Shown one piece after another: positions 15,514 through 24,171 of a DNA stretch of 48,307 nucleotides (the stretch's first letter is position 1; each line of letters opens with the position of its first letter). Origin of the DNA: Saccharofermentans sp. (GTDB lineage: Bacteria > Bacillota_A > Clostridia > Saccharofermentanales > Saccharofermentanaceae); NCBI GenBank assembly GCA_024695565.1, contig JAILHX010000051.1, positions 1-48,307 on the forward strand, given 5' to 3'. Position numbers and translations under genes: made by a program. The notes beneath the pieces were generated by a model. That model ran no database searches. It worked only from the letters and a program-made list of their open reading frames with translations, and was not told where the DNA came from.

Positions 15514-17898
15514 ATGAAGAGATTAAAGGCTCTTGCAATTGTAATGGCTGTATCGATGCTGCAGCCGCTTCTCATGTCATGCTCTGCGACAGGCAAAGAA
15601 GCGGTCGTAAAAGAAGACGATCCGTGGTACGAATCCATAAGATTCGAGCTCGACCAGGAGCATCTGCCGAGCGAGATGATGCAGGGTTCTGTCGTAAGTT
15701 ACAGCAACGGCAAGATCTATAACATCTACAGTCTCATCAATCTCACTGACTTCGATAACTACAGGAGGACCATACTCGATACTTATGATGAGAAGGGCAA
15801 CCTCTTAAGCCGCACGAAGCTCACGGATCCGACAGGTTACACACTCGATGGCATCCGGAGTGTTAAGCCTGACAGCGAAGGCAGAACTGCTGAAGCGATC
15901 GCGGGTGTTTTTTCCACCGGAGCTTTTGAGACCGCGATCGTCACCATAGACCTTACCACTGGAGAGACAAGCAATGTCAGGCTGTTCAAGGATAAGGACG
16001 ACAAGACTCTTGCAGTGTCACTGGGCGGTCAGGATTCGATAGGCGTATCGGAGGTGTATGTTGCAGGCGAATACTATATCCCTGTAATTTATGACTTCGA
16101 GAATGCTACCGGAACGTCTGCTCACGCATACGGGTACAGGGGTTCCGAATACTTATGCGAGTTCGATTTCTCGAGCGTTCCTTCTGTAAATGCGCTCGAG
16201 GAATTCTCATACGATACTAACAGCAAGACCGTATTCACGGTCGGGTTTACGCACGACGGTCCGGTGGTATTGGAGTTCGATCCCGAGACGGGAAAACTCG
16301 TAAGCTCCGGCAGCTATGATTCGCAGAGTGAAGACGAAGTAAATATTGCAGATTATAAGCCGGTCGTGTCAGGAGCCCTTTGCAAGATCGATACGCTCGG
16401 AAACATCACGGCCATGGATCTTGTGGAGCAGGAAGTAAAGACCGTCATTGATAATAACTGGTACTCACCTTATTTCTCCGATCTGGCAGAAGACGTCAAA
16501 CTCATCGACTGCGATGAGAACGGCGCTGTCATCTATTCCCAGAAAACGACGTCCTACTCGTTACTGTTCTCCAGCGTTAACGGCTGTGTAACGATCCTTA
16601 AGAAGGCGGATACGAATCCTCACGCCGGCAAGAAGATCATCGAGATCGCGCCGCCCATCGACAAGGAGATGACAGAGTACTTATCGAATGCGATCTATGA
16701 ATTCAACAGAACTGATGACGAGTATTTCATCAGGGTCTGGAGCAAATACAAGACCGGGATCAAGGCAGGAAGAGACCTGTCCATCCTTAACGCTGATGAC
16801 GAGAAACTCTACACGATGATCCAGGAGCTGAACGGTTCGGAAGCTCCCGACATCGCGATCGGAATCCAGAAGAATTATGCGATGAGGGATGGTGTTTTCG
16901 AAGACCTGACTGGATATCTTGATGCCGAAGTTCTCGAAAAGCAGTTCACCAACATAATCGAAGCTTCGAAGATCGACGGCAAGCTCTACTTCCTGCCGAT
17001 AACACTCGAGATCGAAGGCCTTGTAACCGACATGGATCTCATCGCGCCGGGAGATGTGGGGATCACTTTCGAAGACTACGAGAAGATGATCAGTGAGGAC
17101 TTGGACGGCTTCTCGCCCTACGATTATCCGATGTCTGAATATAACTACAAGCTGGACTTCATCCTGTCCTGCATCGATACCAAATCCGCGATCGAAGGAG
17201 ACAGCGTCGACTTCGGCACAGACCAGTTCTACGCAGCGGTCGAGTGGTCAGACAAGCTCTTCGTAGAGGACGGCTTTAATAAGGTTATTGATTTTGACTG
17301 GAACGAGGAACTGCTCAAGGCGCGCACCGGATGCCGCTACTCGAGGATTGGCACCTATCTCGATTTTATCTACGCCTGCCAGTCTTCCGAAGGCAGCTAC
17401 ACGATCATCGGCACGCCTTCCGTTGATGCATCGGGCCCGAGGTTCAGGGCGGTCGAGACGGTCTCAGTAACCAAGTCTTCCGACATGAAGGAAGGCGCCA
17501 AAAAATTCATTAATTTCCTGTTCTCAGGCGCGGGCTTTACCGGAGATTTTTGTGAGTTCCAGAACATCGTCACCAACAAGGAGATCATGGAAAGGAACAT
17601 ATCCATAATTACCGCGAAGAACAACGAAGCCTACGAGACAGACATGGCGATGTCCGAATATATGTCAGGCGTTATCGAAGAAGATGCTTACATGTTCGGA
17701 TTCAAGACGGCAACATCTGACATGGAGGAACAGATGATGGCAAGCCTTGCTTCAATATCGATCTACTACTACGATGACCCGGTCATCAATTCCTTCCTCA
17801 TTGAAGAGATCTCGCCGTACTACGCAGGCGACCGCTCGCTTGATGACACTGTTATGATCCTCAACGACCGTGCGAACAAGTACATAAAAGAGATGTGA
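15514..17898 (+). CDS. large lipoprotein: N-terminal beta-rich domain fused to an extracellular solute-binding domain
   Basis: 794 residues, exported. The lipobox LMSC gives C23 as the lipidated residue. Residues about 35-370 are beta-rich, with repeated short strands that look propeller-like. Residues about 375-790 resemble family 1 extracellular solute-binding proteins: an early EFNRTDDEYFIRVWSKY segment, then PDIAIG, LTGYL, and a hinge-like LPITLEIEGLVTD. Such proteins capture sugars or oligosaccharides for ABC importers, but no importer permease lies nearby, so it may be an orphan receptor or sensor. The fusion order is unusual. The start has GGGAGG; a good terminator follows. Confidence 0.75.
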   Translation: MKRLKALAIVMAVSMLQPLLMSCSATGKEAVVKEDDPWYESIRFELDQEHLPSEMMQGSVVSYSNGKIYNIYSLINLTDFDNYRRTILDTYDEKGNLLSRTKLTDPTGYTLDGIRSVKPDSEGRTAEAIAGVFSTGAFETAIVTIDLTTGETSNVRLFKDKDDKTLAVSLGGQDSIGVSEVYVAGEYYIPVIYDFENATGTSAHAYGYRGSEYLCEFDFSSVPSVNALEEFSYDTNSKTVFTVGFTHDGPVVLEFDPETGKLVSSGSYDSQSEDEVNIADYKPVVSGALCKIDTLGNITAMDLVEQEVKTVIDNNWYSPYFSDLAEDVKLIDCDENGAVIYSQKTTSYSLLFSSVNGCVTILKKADTNPHAGKKIIEIAPPIDKEMTEYLSNAIYEFNRTDDEYFIRVWSKYKTGIKAGRDLSILNADDEKLYTMIQELNGSEAPDIAIGIQKNYAMRDGVFEDLTGYLDAEVLEKQFTNIIEASKIDGKLYFLPITLEIEGLVTDMDLIAPGDVGITFEDYEKMISEDLDGFSPYDYPMSEYNYKLDFILSCIDTKSAIEGDSVDFGTDQFYAAVEWSDKLFVEDGFNKVIDFDWNEELLKARTGCRYSRIGTYLDFIYACQSSEGSYTIIGTPSVDASGPRFRAVETVSVTKSSDMKEGAKKFINFLFSGAGFTGDFCEFQNIVTNKEIMERNISIITAKNNEAYETDMAMSEYMSGVIEEDAYMFGFKTATSDMEEQMMASLASISIYYYDDPVINSFLIEEISPYYAGDRSLDDTVMILNDRANKYIKEM

Positions 17899-17929
17899 TC
17901 TATTACCCCTTGGGTTGATTCAGAGACGG

Positions 17930-17973
17930 TCAACGGAAAAGCTGCTTTTAGCGGTTTTTCCGTTGATCTTTTT
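17930..17973 (+). terminator. Rho-independent terminator
   Basis: TCAACGGAAAA (17930-17940) pairs with TTTTCCGTTGA (17956-17966), followed by TCTTTTT. Confidence 0.88.
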
Positions 17974-17983
17974 GGTCTTATAA

Positions 17984-18052
17984 GCCGTCTTAAGGAGTTA
18001 TTAATTTATCCCAAATACGAGATATAATAATTAACGTCTTGAATAAGACGGC
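17984..18052 (+). promoter_or_regulatory. LytTR operon promoter flanked by a 9-base inverted repeat
   Basis: The -10 TATAAT is at 18023-18028. GCCGTCTTA (17984-17992) and TAAGACGGC (18044-18052) are perfect complements that flank it. A smaller hairpin, GTCTT-GAAT-AAGAC, lies at its 3' end. The arrangement suggests operator control, perhaps by the LytTR protein itself. Confidence 0.55.
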
Positions 18053-18071
18053 ATGATAGGAAAGCGTAGAA

Positions 18072-18506
18072 ATGCAGGTAAGATTTGAACAGGTAAATTC
18101 GCCTTCAGAAGAAGGCGCGGTCATAAAGGCTCAGTCACAGACTGACGACATTAAGGCTGCCATAGAACTTCTCGAAGGAAGAGAAAAGAAGATCCCGCTC
18201 ATCAAGGACGGGCACAATGTTCTGATCGAGACTGCTGCGATCTACTATATCGAGTCCGTTGATAAGAAATCTTTCGTATATACAAAGCAGAATTGCTATG
18301 AGACGAGGCTCAGGTTATATGAGCTCGAAGAGTCTCTGGGCGCGTATTTCTCGCGCGTATCGAAGTCCATGATCGTCAACCTCAAGAAGATCAGGGGCGT
18401 GCGCTCGGACTTAAGCGGCAGGATGGAGGCGACGCTTCTTAACGACGAGAAGGTCGTCATCTCCAGAGGCTACGTAAAAGAAATCAAAAGGAGGCTTGAA
18501 CTATGA
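18072..18506 (+). CDS. LytTR-domain DNA-binding transcriptional regulator
   Basis: 144 residues. The C-terminal 100 residues are a LytTR DNA-binding domain: an early IYYIESVDKKSFVYT strand, LEESLGAYFSRVSKSMIVNL, and ISRGYVKEIKRRL at the end. There is no receiver domain, so it is not a standard two-component regulator. In known LytTR regulatory systems (HdrRM and BrsRM of Streptococcus) such a protein is held inactive by a membrane partner encoded just downstream. The DUF3021 gene here overlaps it by 4 bases (ATGA) and fits that role. The likely target is the ABC exporter that follows. Confidence 0.9.
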   Translation: MQVRFEQVNSPSEEGAVIKAQSQTDDIKAAIELLEGREKKIPLIKDGHNVLIETAAIYYIESVDKKSFVYTKQNCYETRLRLYELEESLGAYFSRVSKSMIVNLKKIRGVRSDLSGRMEATLLNDEKVVISRGYVKEIKRRLEL

Positions 18507-18922
18507 GCAGACTGAAGATGCTTATTACTCAGGCAAGCATTATGGCGACGGGCATCTTTTTGGGTGTCGGAATTGCCCAGCTTATATATCATCTGATCGG
18601 CGACGCTTATAATCCCGAATGGTATTTTATCCTGAGTGTTCTTTTGGCGAGCGTTCTCTGTTCGCTCCCTTCGCTGATCCTCGCAGGGGATAACGTAAAA
18701 CACTTCAAGCTCAAGCTCGTCCTTCATTTTATAGTTTTATTCATCGCTGTCTCTCTTCTCGGATGGCTCTTCCACTGGTACTCGAATCTGCTCGGATACG
18801 CAGTCGTTATGGGCATTTTCGTGTTCGTTTATATATTCACGTGGGTCCTGATGGCGTGGATCTACATGAAGGATGACAAGGCGATAAACAACGCGCTGGA
18901 CGCCATAAGGGATAAGGAATAA
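18503..18922 (+). CDS. DUF3021 family membrane protein, likely partner of the LytTR regulator
   Basis: 139 residues with four hydrophobic helices (about 10-30, 40-60, 70-90 and 97-118) and a charged C-terminal tail. DUF3021 proteins are nearly always next to LytTR regulators in Bacillota. By analogy to HdrM/BrsM, it would sequester or modulate the regulator at the membrane; this is inference. The start codon overlaps the regulator's stop (ATGA), with the ribosome site AAAAGGAGG inside the regulator gene, so the two are made together. No terminator lies immediately downstream, only a short repeat region. Confidence 0.88.
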   Translation: MSRLKMLITQASIMATGIFLGVGIAQLIYHLIGDAYNPEWYFILSVLLASVLCSLPSLILAGDNVKHFKLKLVLHFIVLFIAVSLLGWLFHWYSNLLGYAVVMGIFVFVYIFTWVLMAWIYMKDDKAINNALDAIRDKE

Positions 18923-18928
18923 TTATTG

Positions 18929-19040
18929 TTTTCAAGTCCCCGGAAACAATGATTTGATTCGCATCTCAAGTTCTCGAAAACATGATCTGTTCCGCATCTT
19001 CAAGTCCCCGAATCCATCCTTCAAGTCCCCGGAAATAGGA
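18929..19040. repeat. TTCAAGTCCCCGGAAA tandem degenerate repeats
   Basis: Four starts of TCAAGT(C/T)C(C/T)CG near 18931, 18967, 18999 and 19021. The first two units also share a GATNTG-TTCCGCATC-like tail. Unit 2 contains CGAAAACAT (18975-18983). It lies between the DUF3021 gene and the ABC gene. Confidence 0.65.
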
Positions 19041-19044
19041 TTTT

Positions 19045-19098
19045 AGAGCAACTTAGCAGGCCTTTTTTGCAACTTGGTCGCGTTGCTCTTTTCTTTTG
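19045..19098 (+). terminator. possible terminator with paired GCAACTT direct repeats
   Basis: AGAGCAAC (19045-19052) pairs with GTTGCTCT (19082-19089), followed by TTTCTTTT. Inside it, AGCAACTTAG (at 19048) and GCAACTTGG (at 19069) form direct repeats exactly 21 bases apart, the two-turn spacing used by LytTR proteins. It could be both an attenuator and a regulator site for the ABC genes. Confidence 0.5.
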
Positions 19099-19102
19099 CC
19101 CG

Positions 19103-19142
19103 GATTGGTTTAAGAATGTGCCTAACGCAACCAATACCAATC
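19103..19142. promoter_or_regulatory. ATTGGTT inverted repeat upstream of the ABC genes
   Basis: ATTGGTT (19104-19110) pairs with AACCAAT (19129-19135), and GATTGGT (19103-19109) alternatively pairs with ACCAATC (19136-19142). It ends just before the ribosome site AAGGGG. It is a leader hairpin or operator. Confidence 0.45.
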
Positions 19143-19158
19143 GAAAGGGGCATAAGAA

Positions 19159-20064
19159 ATGAACGCAATCGAAGTAAGAAATCTTACCAAGAAATACGGT
19201 GAACATCAGGCGGTCAAGGGGATCGATTTTGATGTTAAGGAGGGCGAGCTTTTCGCATTCTTAGGAGAGAACGGAGCAGGCAAATCCACAACGATCAACA
19301 TCCTCTGCACGATCCTCGGGAAGACATCAGGAGATATCAGGATCTGCTCACATGAGCTCGGCAAAGAGGACGACAAGATCAGAGAGAATATCGGCATCGT
19401 CTTCCAGAATTCAGTCCTCGACGACAACCTCACGGTCAGGGAGAATCTCTACACAAGAGGCAGCTACTACGGTCTTAACAGAAAGCAGATCGAAGAGCGC
19501 ATCAGAGACTTTTACGATAAGTTCGAGCTCGGGGAGATCATGAAGCGCAAGTATGGCAAGCTCTCCGGCGGCCAGCGCAGAAGAGTCGACATCGTAAGGG
19601 CGCTCCTTAACAAGCCGAAGATCTTATTCCTTGACGAACCGACGACGGGGCTCGATCCGAAGTCAAGAAAGATAGTTTGGGACCACATTGATTTCCTCCG
19701 CCGTGAGAAAGGCATGACGATCTTCCTTACGACCCACTACATGGAGGAGACGCGCGACGCCGATCACGTAGTGATATTGGATAAAGGCGAAGTCATCGCG
19801 AGAGGGACCCCTTCAGAACTTAAGAGCAGTTACGCTTCGTCAAAGTTCTTGTGGTATGCGGCAAGAAGCGAAGAGAACGACCGCGCCGCAGCCTCCATCA
19901 ATCCCGATTACGCATACGATGCCGACCACTACAACATCCTGTTCAGCGGCGACATTATAGATGTTCTGATGAGGGATCGCGCGAGGTTTAAGGACTTCGA
20001 GATATTGAAGGGCAGTATGGATGACGTGTTCCTCAATCTCACGGGAAGAATGATGGCGAATTAA
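19159..20064 (+). CDS. ABC transporter ATP-binding protein (drug/lipid exporter type)
   Basis: 301 residues. Walker A GENGAGKST is at 36-44, the signature LSGGQRRRVD near 136, Walker B ILFLDEPTTGLD near 154, and the switch histidine in LTTHYMEE. The C-terminal part, after about 225, matches the extra domain seen in DrrA/NatA-like exporter ATPases. It energises export with the ABC-2 permease encoded 13 bases downstream. Neighbouring LytTR/DUF3021 genes usually control such exporters, which commonly confer tolerance to peptides or other membrane-active compounds; the substrate here is unknown. Confidence 0.93.
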   Translation: MNAIEVRNLTKKYGEHQAVKGIDFDVKEGELFAFLGENGAGKSTTINILCTILGKTSGDIRICSHELGKEDDKIRENIGIVFQNSVLDDNLTVRENLYTRGSYYGLNRKQIEERIRDFYDKFELGEIMKRKYGKLSGGQRRRVDIVRALLNKPKILFLDEPTTGLDPKSRKIVWDHIDFLRREKGMTIFLTTHYMEETRDADHVVILDKGEVIARGTPSELKSSYASSKFLWYAARSEENDRAAASINPDYAYDADHYNILFSGDIIDVLMRDRARFKDFEILKGSMDDVFLNLTGRMMAN

Positions 20065-20077
20065 AAGGAGAAAGACA

Positions 20078-20986
20078 ATGGAAGGTTTTATCGGATTAAC
20101 AAGAAGAAACGTAAAGATCTATTTCAAAGACATCTACTCGGTGATCTTCTCACTGCTGACGTCGATGATAGTATTCGCGCTCTACATGCTGTTTCTAAGA
20201 GGCACGTTCGTAAGCGCTATCGAAAACACGATGATGGGCCTCGATTCGCTCATAAACAAGAGCGATACCGACATGTTCGTCAACTGCATCCTCCTGATCG
20301 GGATCCTTGGTTCGGCGACCATAACGATCCCTTATAACTGCCTCATGACGATCGTCAAAGACCGCGAGCGCAAAGTCGATTTTGACATCCTCGCAACGCC
20401 CGTAAAAAGATGGCAGATAATACTCTCTTATCTCGTCTCGGCAGTCATCTCATCTTTTGCAATGACAGCATTCCTGCTGACATTAGGACTCATCATCTTA
20501 AGCTTCATGGGCAACCTTCACATCACGGCGTTAAGCGTTCTTGCAGCATACGGCGTTGTCTTCTTGGGGTGCCTCTCATCAAGCGCGCTGTTCATGACCG
20601 TCGTATTATTCTTCAAGTCGTCATCCGCGTCCGCGGCATTTTTCGGGATCCTGTCTGCAGCAGCCGGCTTCGTTATAGGCGCATATATTCCGATATCGCA
20701 GTTCTCTTCAGGCATCCAGACATTCTGCAACATCTTTCCCGCGAGCCAGGTCTGCGCTCTTCTCAGGCACGTTCTGCTCGGCGGCATCACGGATGCGATG
20801 AATGAATCGATCGGCGGCGTAGATAACGGCCTCTTCATCGGGGAGATTCAGAAGGCGATGACATTCAATGCATCGATCTTCGGTCACACGCTGCCTGTAA
20901 ATGCGATGTGCATCTATATCGTTGTCTTCACGGCCCTGTGCCTTGGCGCAATGGTGTTCCTGTACACGAAGGTTTATAAGAAGTAA
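20078..20986 (+). CDS. ABC-2 type transporter permease
   Basis: 302 residues with six predicted membrane helices: about 18-40, 68-90, 108-135, 145-165, 180-200 and 275-297. It has the layout of the ABC2_membrane family, with a cytosolic N terminus, a short extracytoplasmic loop after helix 1, and a larger one before the last helix. It pairs with the ATPase encoded just upstream to form an exporter (two copies of each in the complex, by family knowledge). The ATG has an AAAAGGAGA ribosome site. A terminator follows. Confidence 0.9.
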   Translation: MEGFIGLTRRNVKIYFKDIYSVIFSLLTSMIVFALYMLFLRGTFVSAIENTMMGLDSLINKSDTDMFVNCILLIGILGSATITIPYNCLMTIVKDRERKVDFDILATPVKRWQIILSYLVSAVISSFAMTAFLLTLGLIILSFMGNLHITALSVLAAYGVVFLGCLSSSALFMTVVLFFKSSSASAAFFGILSAAAGFVIGAYIPISQFSSGIQTFCNIFPASQVCALLRHVLLGGITDAMNESIGGVDNGLFIGEIQKAMTFNASIFGHTLPVNAMCIYIVVFTALCLGAMVFLYTKVYKK

Positions 20987-20989
20987 TCG

Positions 20990-21022
20990 AAAATCAGGGT
21001 CTTCTTCAATTGCTGATTTTCA
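20990..21022 (+). terminator. terminator of the ABC exporter operon
   Basis: AAAATCAG (20990-20997) pairs with CTGATTTT (21013-21020). The A-start, T-end stem is AT-rich and of moderate strength. A second hairpin, AGACTCCG/CGGAGTCT (21046-21053 and 21067-21074), follows without a T run. Confidence 0.6.
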
Positions 21023-21127
21023 TACCATATATGATATATAAATCAGACTCCGGAAACCCGCATTTTCGGAGTCTGAAATTTATAGGATAAATCCTATATA
21101 AAAATAGCAGTAAGAGATAAACCAATC

Positions 21128-21177
21128 TGCCCTCCGTAAGAGTATGATTAGATAAACAAAAATACTTCCGGAGGGCA
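21128..21177 (+). promoter_or_regulatory. hairpin that sequesters the nitroreductase ribosome site
   Basis: TGCCCTCCG (21128-21136) is the exact complement of CGGAGGGCA (21169-21177), which contains the ribosome site GGAGGG used by the ATG at 21183. Flanking AGTAT/ATACT extends the stem. When folded, translation should be off, so this is a candidate RNA thermosensor, protein-binding leader or ligand switch. Confidence 0.6.
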
Positions 21178-21182
21178 TTCTT

Positions 21183-21695
21183 ATGGAATTCAAAGATGTA
21201 GTTAAGAACCGCTATTCATGCAAGAGTTACGACGGACGCAAAGTAGAGCAGGATAAGCTCGATCTGATCCTTGAGGCCGGAAGACTTGCGCCCACCGCCA
21301 AGAACCTTCAGGAGCAGCACATCTATGTTGTAAGTTCTGATGAAGGACTTGCCAGGATCGATGAGTGCACGCCCTGCAGATATAACGCAGGCACCTGCCT
21401 GATCGTTGCTTTCGACAAGAACAACGTTTATACATATCCGAGCGGCGGCAGGGATTCGGGTGTCGAGGATGCATCGATCGTTGCTACGCACCTCATGCTC
21501 GCTGCAAAGGACGCAGGCGTCGAGAGCTGCTGGCTCAACTGCATCGACCTCAATAAAGTTGCTGAAGAATTCGGCCTTCCTGAGAACGAAGAAGTCCTGA
21601 TGATATTAGATCTCGGATACCCCGCGGAAGACGCAGGCCCTCTTGCAAATCACAACAGCAGGAAGCCCGTATCAGAAACAGTTACTTACATCTGA
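21183..21695 (+). CDS. nitroreductase family flavoprotein
   Basis: 170 residues, short for the family but typical of the clostridial small forms. The N-terminal NRYSCKSYDGRKV supplies FMN phosphate contacts, and RLAPTAKNLQ and LDLGYPAEDAGP are further family motifs. It has one FMN per subunit of a dimer, is cytosolic, and uses NAD(P)H to reduce nitro compounds, quinones or other electrophiles; the true substrate is unknown. GGDDSGVEDASI-type residues, where nitroreductases cover the flavin, are seen near 85. The ribosome site is inside a hairpin (see 21128-21177). A second member is encoded at 34178. Confidence 0.9.
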   Translation: MEFKDVVKNRYSCKSYDGRKVEQDKLDLILEAGRLAPTAKNLQEQHIYVVSSDEGLARIDECTPCRYNAGTCLIVAFDKNNVYTYPSGGRDSGVEDASIVATHLMLAAKDAGVESCWLNCIDLNKVAEEFGLPENEEVLMILDLGYPAEDAGPLANHNSRKPVSETVTYI

Positions 21696-21723
21696 GATTT
21701 ATAAAGATCAGTCACATCAGAAG

Positions 21724-21754
21724 AGCGCGCCGCTAATATAAGTGGCGCGCTTTT
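21724..21754. terminator. terminator at the convergent nitroreductase / transglutaminase ends
   Basis: AGCGCGCC (21724-21731) pairs with GGCGCGCT (21744-21751), followed by TTT on the plus strand. The stop codon of the minus-strand transglutaminase gene (21733-21735) lies in the loop, so this hairpin includes the last codons of a gene read the other way. Confidence 0.8.
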
Positions 21755-24171
21755 ATCAGTACGAAGCTGAACAGTAACCTCTTATAAACAGGAAGTCTTC
21801 TGACGAGCATGTTCGTGCTCTTTTTGCATGCCTTAACGAACGTGGCAAGGTCGTCTTTGGTTATCTCTTCATGGCTGTAGGCAACCTTTTCGACGACTTC
21901 GACGGCTCGCACGGGGAGTCTCTTGCGGAGCAGGCCGTTTACGAACTTGTAGTACCTGTAGTATGCGATGATGCGGTCTCCCATGCTTCCGGTCTTGAAC
22001 TTGACGATCCAGAAGGATGTGTAGATTCCCTTGATGACGCAGAATGCGAGGAGCACGAGGATTATCTCGAGAACCACAAGGGCTATCTGGAGAGCTTTAT
22101 CTATGAACGCTTCCCAATCGACGGCTGGGCCTCCCGCGGGACCTCCGCCGCCCGGCTGCCGCACGCCGATTATGTTGCCGTTATCATCGTAGATAACTTC
22201 CATCTCCATCTGATCAATGTTAACAAGATTTCCGTTCTCGTCGATCAGGTTGCCTGAAGGATCGACGGAATAAGTTGCTGAAGGCGCTGTAGGATCGCTG
22301 TCAGGTGTATTTGTCGGCACGGCCGACTGATCTGAATTGCCGTATCTGTTGCGTGAGAAGGATACTTCCTCAATCTCGGGGTAAGCACTGGCGACCGCAT
22401 CGATATTGAAGTTTGCGGCGAACATGCTGTTGCCGGGTGTAGCGTCACCCATTATCCAGCCGTATCCCGGGACGAAGAATTCGAACCATGCGTGAGCCTG
22501 TTCGGCATATACGATGTTCATGGAATCAGGATATGTTCTGGTGTCCATAAATCCGGTTACGTATCTGGCGGGGATTCCGATCATGCGGAGGAGCACGACG
22601 GTGGTTGCTGCGTAGTGGACGCAGATACCCGTCTCGGCATCGCTTATGAACCACGGAACGAAGTCAACGTCGTGCGGTGTGTATTCTGTGTGTCTGTCGT
22701 AGGGGTGCAGTTCGCTGACAAATTGGGTGACTGCACGGACCTTGTCGCAGTCGGACATGTCGCTTCTGCCGCGGTAGCATTCTATGTACCAGTCGGGCAG
22801 ATCACCGCTCATGGCTATGGCGTCGCGGGTCCTCTCAGGGACTTCGAGCGCTACGCCGTAGACATAGTCTTCAATATATTCTTCCGTGTAGAAGTCACCC
22901 TTTACGGGGACCGACGATGCGACGTAAGACCGGTCTTCGTCAATGTCGATCGTGTTGTAGCAGCCGACCGTTGAATAACCTGCGAAGCCTGACGCATAGA
23001 AGTCACTATAGTAAGGCACGATGCTGACCATTGAATCCGTAAGCGGTGTGATCGTGTAAGTGTATTTACCGTTCACAGCCTCTATCCCGGCATCTTCTTT
23101 GTACGGATCGATACGGAGATTTGCACGGCTCAACGTGTTATTCCTGTACGTGTCAAGAGACTCTACCTTGAGATAGACACATGGTCCGTCGTAGTAGGGG
23201 ATCGAGGTGTCGTAATCTTCATTCGTGTCTTTATAGATCTGGAGTATCTTTCCCTGCGCAGGATTAAAAGGACCTACTTTGCTTAAGTCTTTGTTCGAAG
23301 GATAGAGTGCGACGAACTGGGTGCTCGATACCTGTTCACGGTCTGCATCAGGGTCGCGCACACCGTTGATCGCGGTGTCGATGAAGTTTAATACCGGGTT
23401 ATCGCTGAAGCTCGTAACGTGTCCGACGAATTCTTTGACGTCAGATAGGAACGTCTTTGCGATCTGATCCTGCGTATAACCTTTCTTAGGGAATATCAGT
23501 CCCAATCCGAATGCGAAAACAAACGACGGTACGAGAAGAATAAGCAGCATCTTCTCCGCCGTGGCGCGCTTCTTGTTGCGCAGAGCGTGAACTATAAGGA
23601 GTGCGAGAACGCCCGTGGCAGTGCAGATAACCGGTGCCTGCTGAGGCGTCAGTGTTACGTTTATGACTGCGAGAATGAACTCCGGGATATAGGGAATCAG
23701 TGATGCCGGGATCCACCTGCGCATTATTATTGTGCATGTCGTGATGCTGATCGCCGTGAGGTTATAGATCATGAGGATCATGAGGAGCAGTTCTTTGGAA
23801 CCTGTGAGCGCCCTGTATTCGCCGGGCATATTGTAGAAGGCGTTCTTCTGGACATAGTACAGGAATGCGACCCATCCGATCTTGGCATCAAACCAGTCGA
23901 AGGCGATCATTATCAGGAGCGCCAATGGCGGCAGGACCAATGCACCGATCGTGACATATCTATTCTTAATGCAGTGGATCAGCGCGAAAAATACGGATCC
24001 CAATATCGACCACAGAAGGACGGTAATGAGATTGAATCCGAACTTGAATGCTGTGCCGTACATCAGCGAAAAACCGATGCTCAGAAGTGACGATACGATT
24101 ATCGCCAGAAGCACCGAGAACTTATCCGGAGAGGCCTTCTCGATCACTGCATTTCTTTTCTCAGTCTGCAT
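21733..24171 (-). CDS. membrane protein with transglutaminase-like domain
   Basis: 812 residues. N-terminal residues 1-240 hold about six to seven membrane helices. An extracytoplasmic part follows with the transglutaminase core: catalytic Cys in ICVHYAATTV, His in AHAWFE, and Asp in GWIMGDATPG. A proline/threonine/serine-rich linker and one further helix (about 685-710) precede a cytosolic tail of about 90 residues. This TgpA-like layout is known next to MoxR and DUF58 genes, as here. Its job may be protein crosslinking or cleavage at the cell surface, but the substrate is unknown. Its start overlaps the DUF58 gene by 11 bases. Confidence 0.93.
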   Translation of the reverse strand: MQTEKRNAVIEKASPDKFSVLLAIIVSSLLSIGFSLMYGTAFKFGFNLITVLLWSILGSVFFALIHCIKNRYVTIGALVLPPLALLIMIAFDWFDAKIGWVAFLYYVQKNAFYNMPGEYRALTGSKELLLMILMIYNLTAISITTCTIIMRRWIPASLIPYIPEFILAVINVTLTPQQAPVICTATGVLALLIVHALRNKKRATAEKMLLILLVPSFVFAFGLGLIFPKKGYTQDQIAKTFLSDVKEFVGHVTSFSDNPVLNFIDTAINGVRDPDADREQVSSTQFVALYPSNKDLSKVGPFNPAQGKILQIYKDTNEDYDTSIPYYDGPCVYLKVESLDTYRNNTLSRANLRIDPYKEDAGIEAVNGKYTYTITPLTDSMVSIVPYYSDFYASGFAGYSTVGCYNTIDIDEDRSYVASSVPVKGDFYTEEYIEDYVYGVALEVPERTRDAIAMSGDLPDWYIECYRGRSDMSDCDKVRAVTQFVSELHPYDRHTEYTPHDVDFVPWFISDAETGICVHYAATTVVLLRMIGIPARYVTGFMDTRTYPDSMNIVYAEQAHAWFEFFVPGYGWIMGDATPGNSMFAANFNIDAVASAYPEIEEVSFSRNRYGNSDQSAVPTNTPDSDPTAPSATYSVDPSGNLIDENGNLVNIDQMEMEVIYDDNGNIIGVRQPGGGGPAGGPAVDWEAFIDKALQIALVVLEIILVLLAFCVIKGIYTSFWIVKFKTGSMGDRIIAYYRYYKFVNGLLRKRLPVRAVEVVEKVAYSHEEITKDDLATFVKACKKSTNMLVRRLPVYKRLLFSFVLIKARHLY

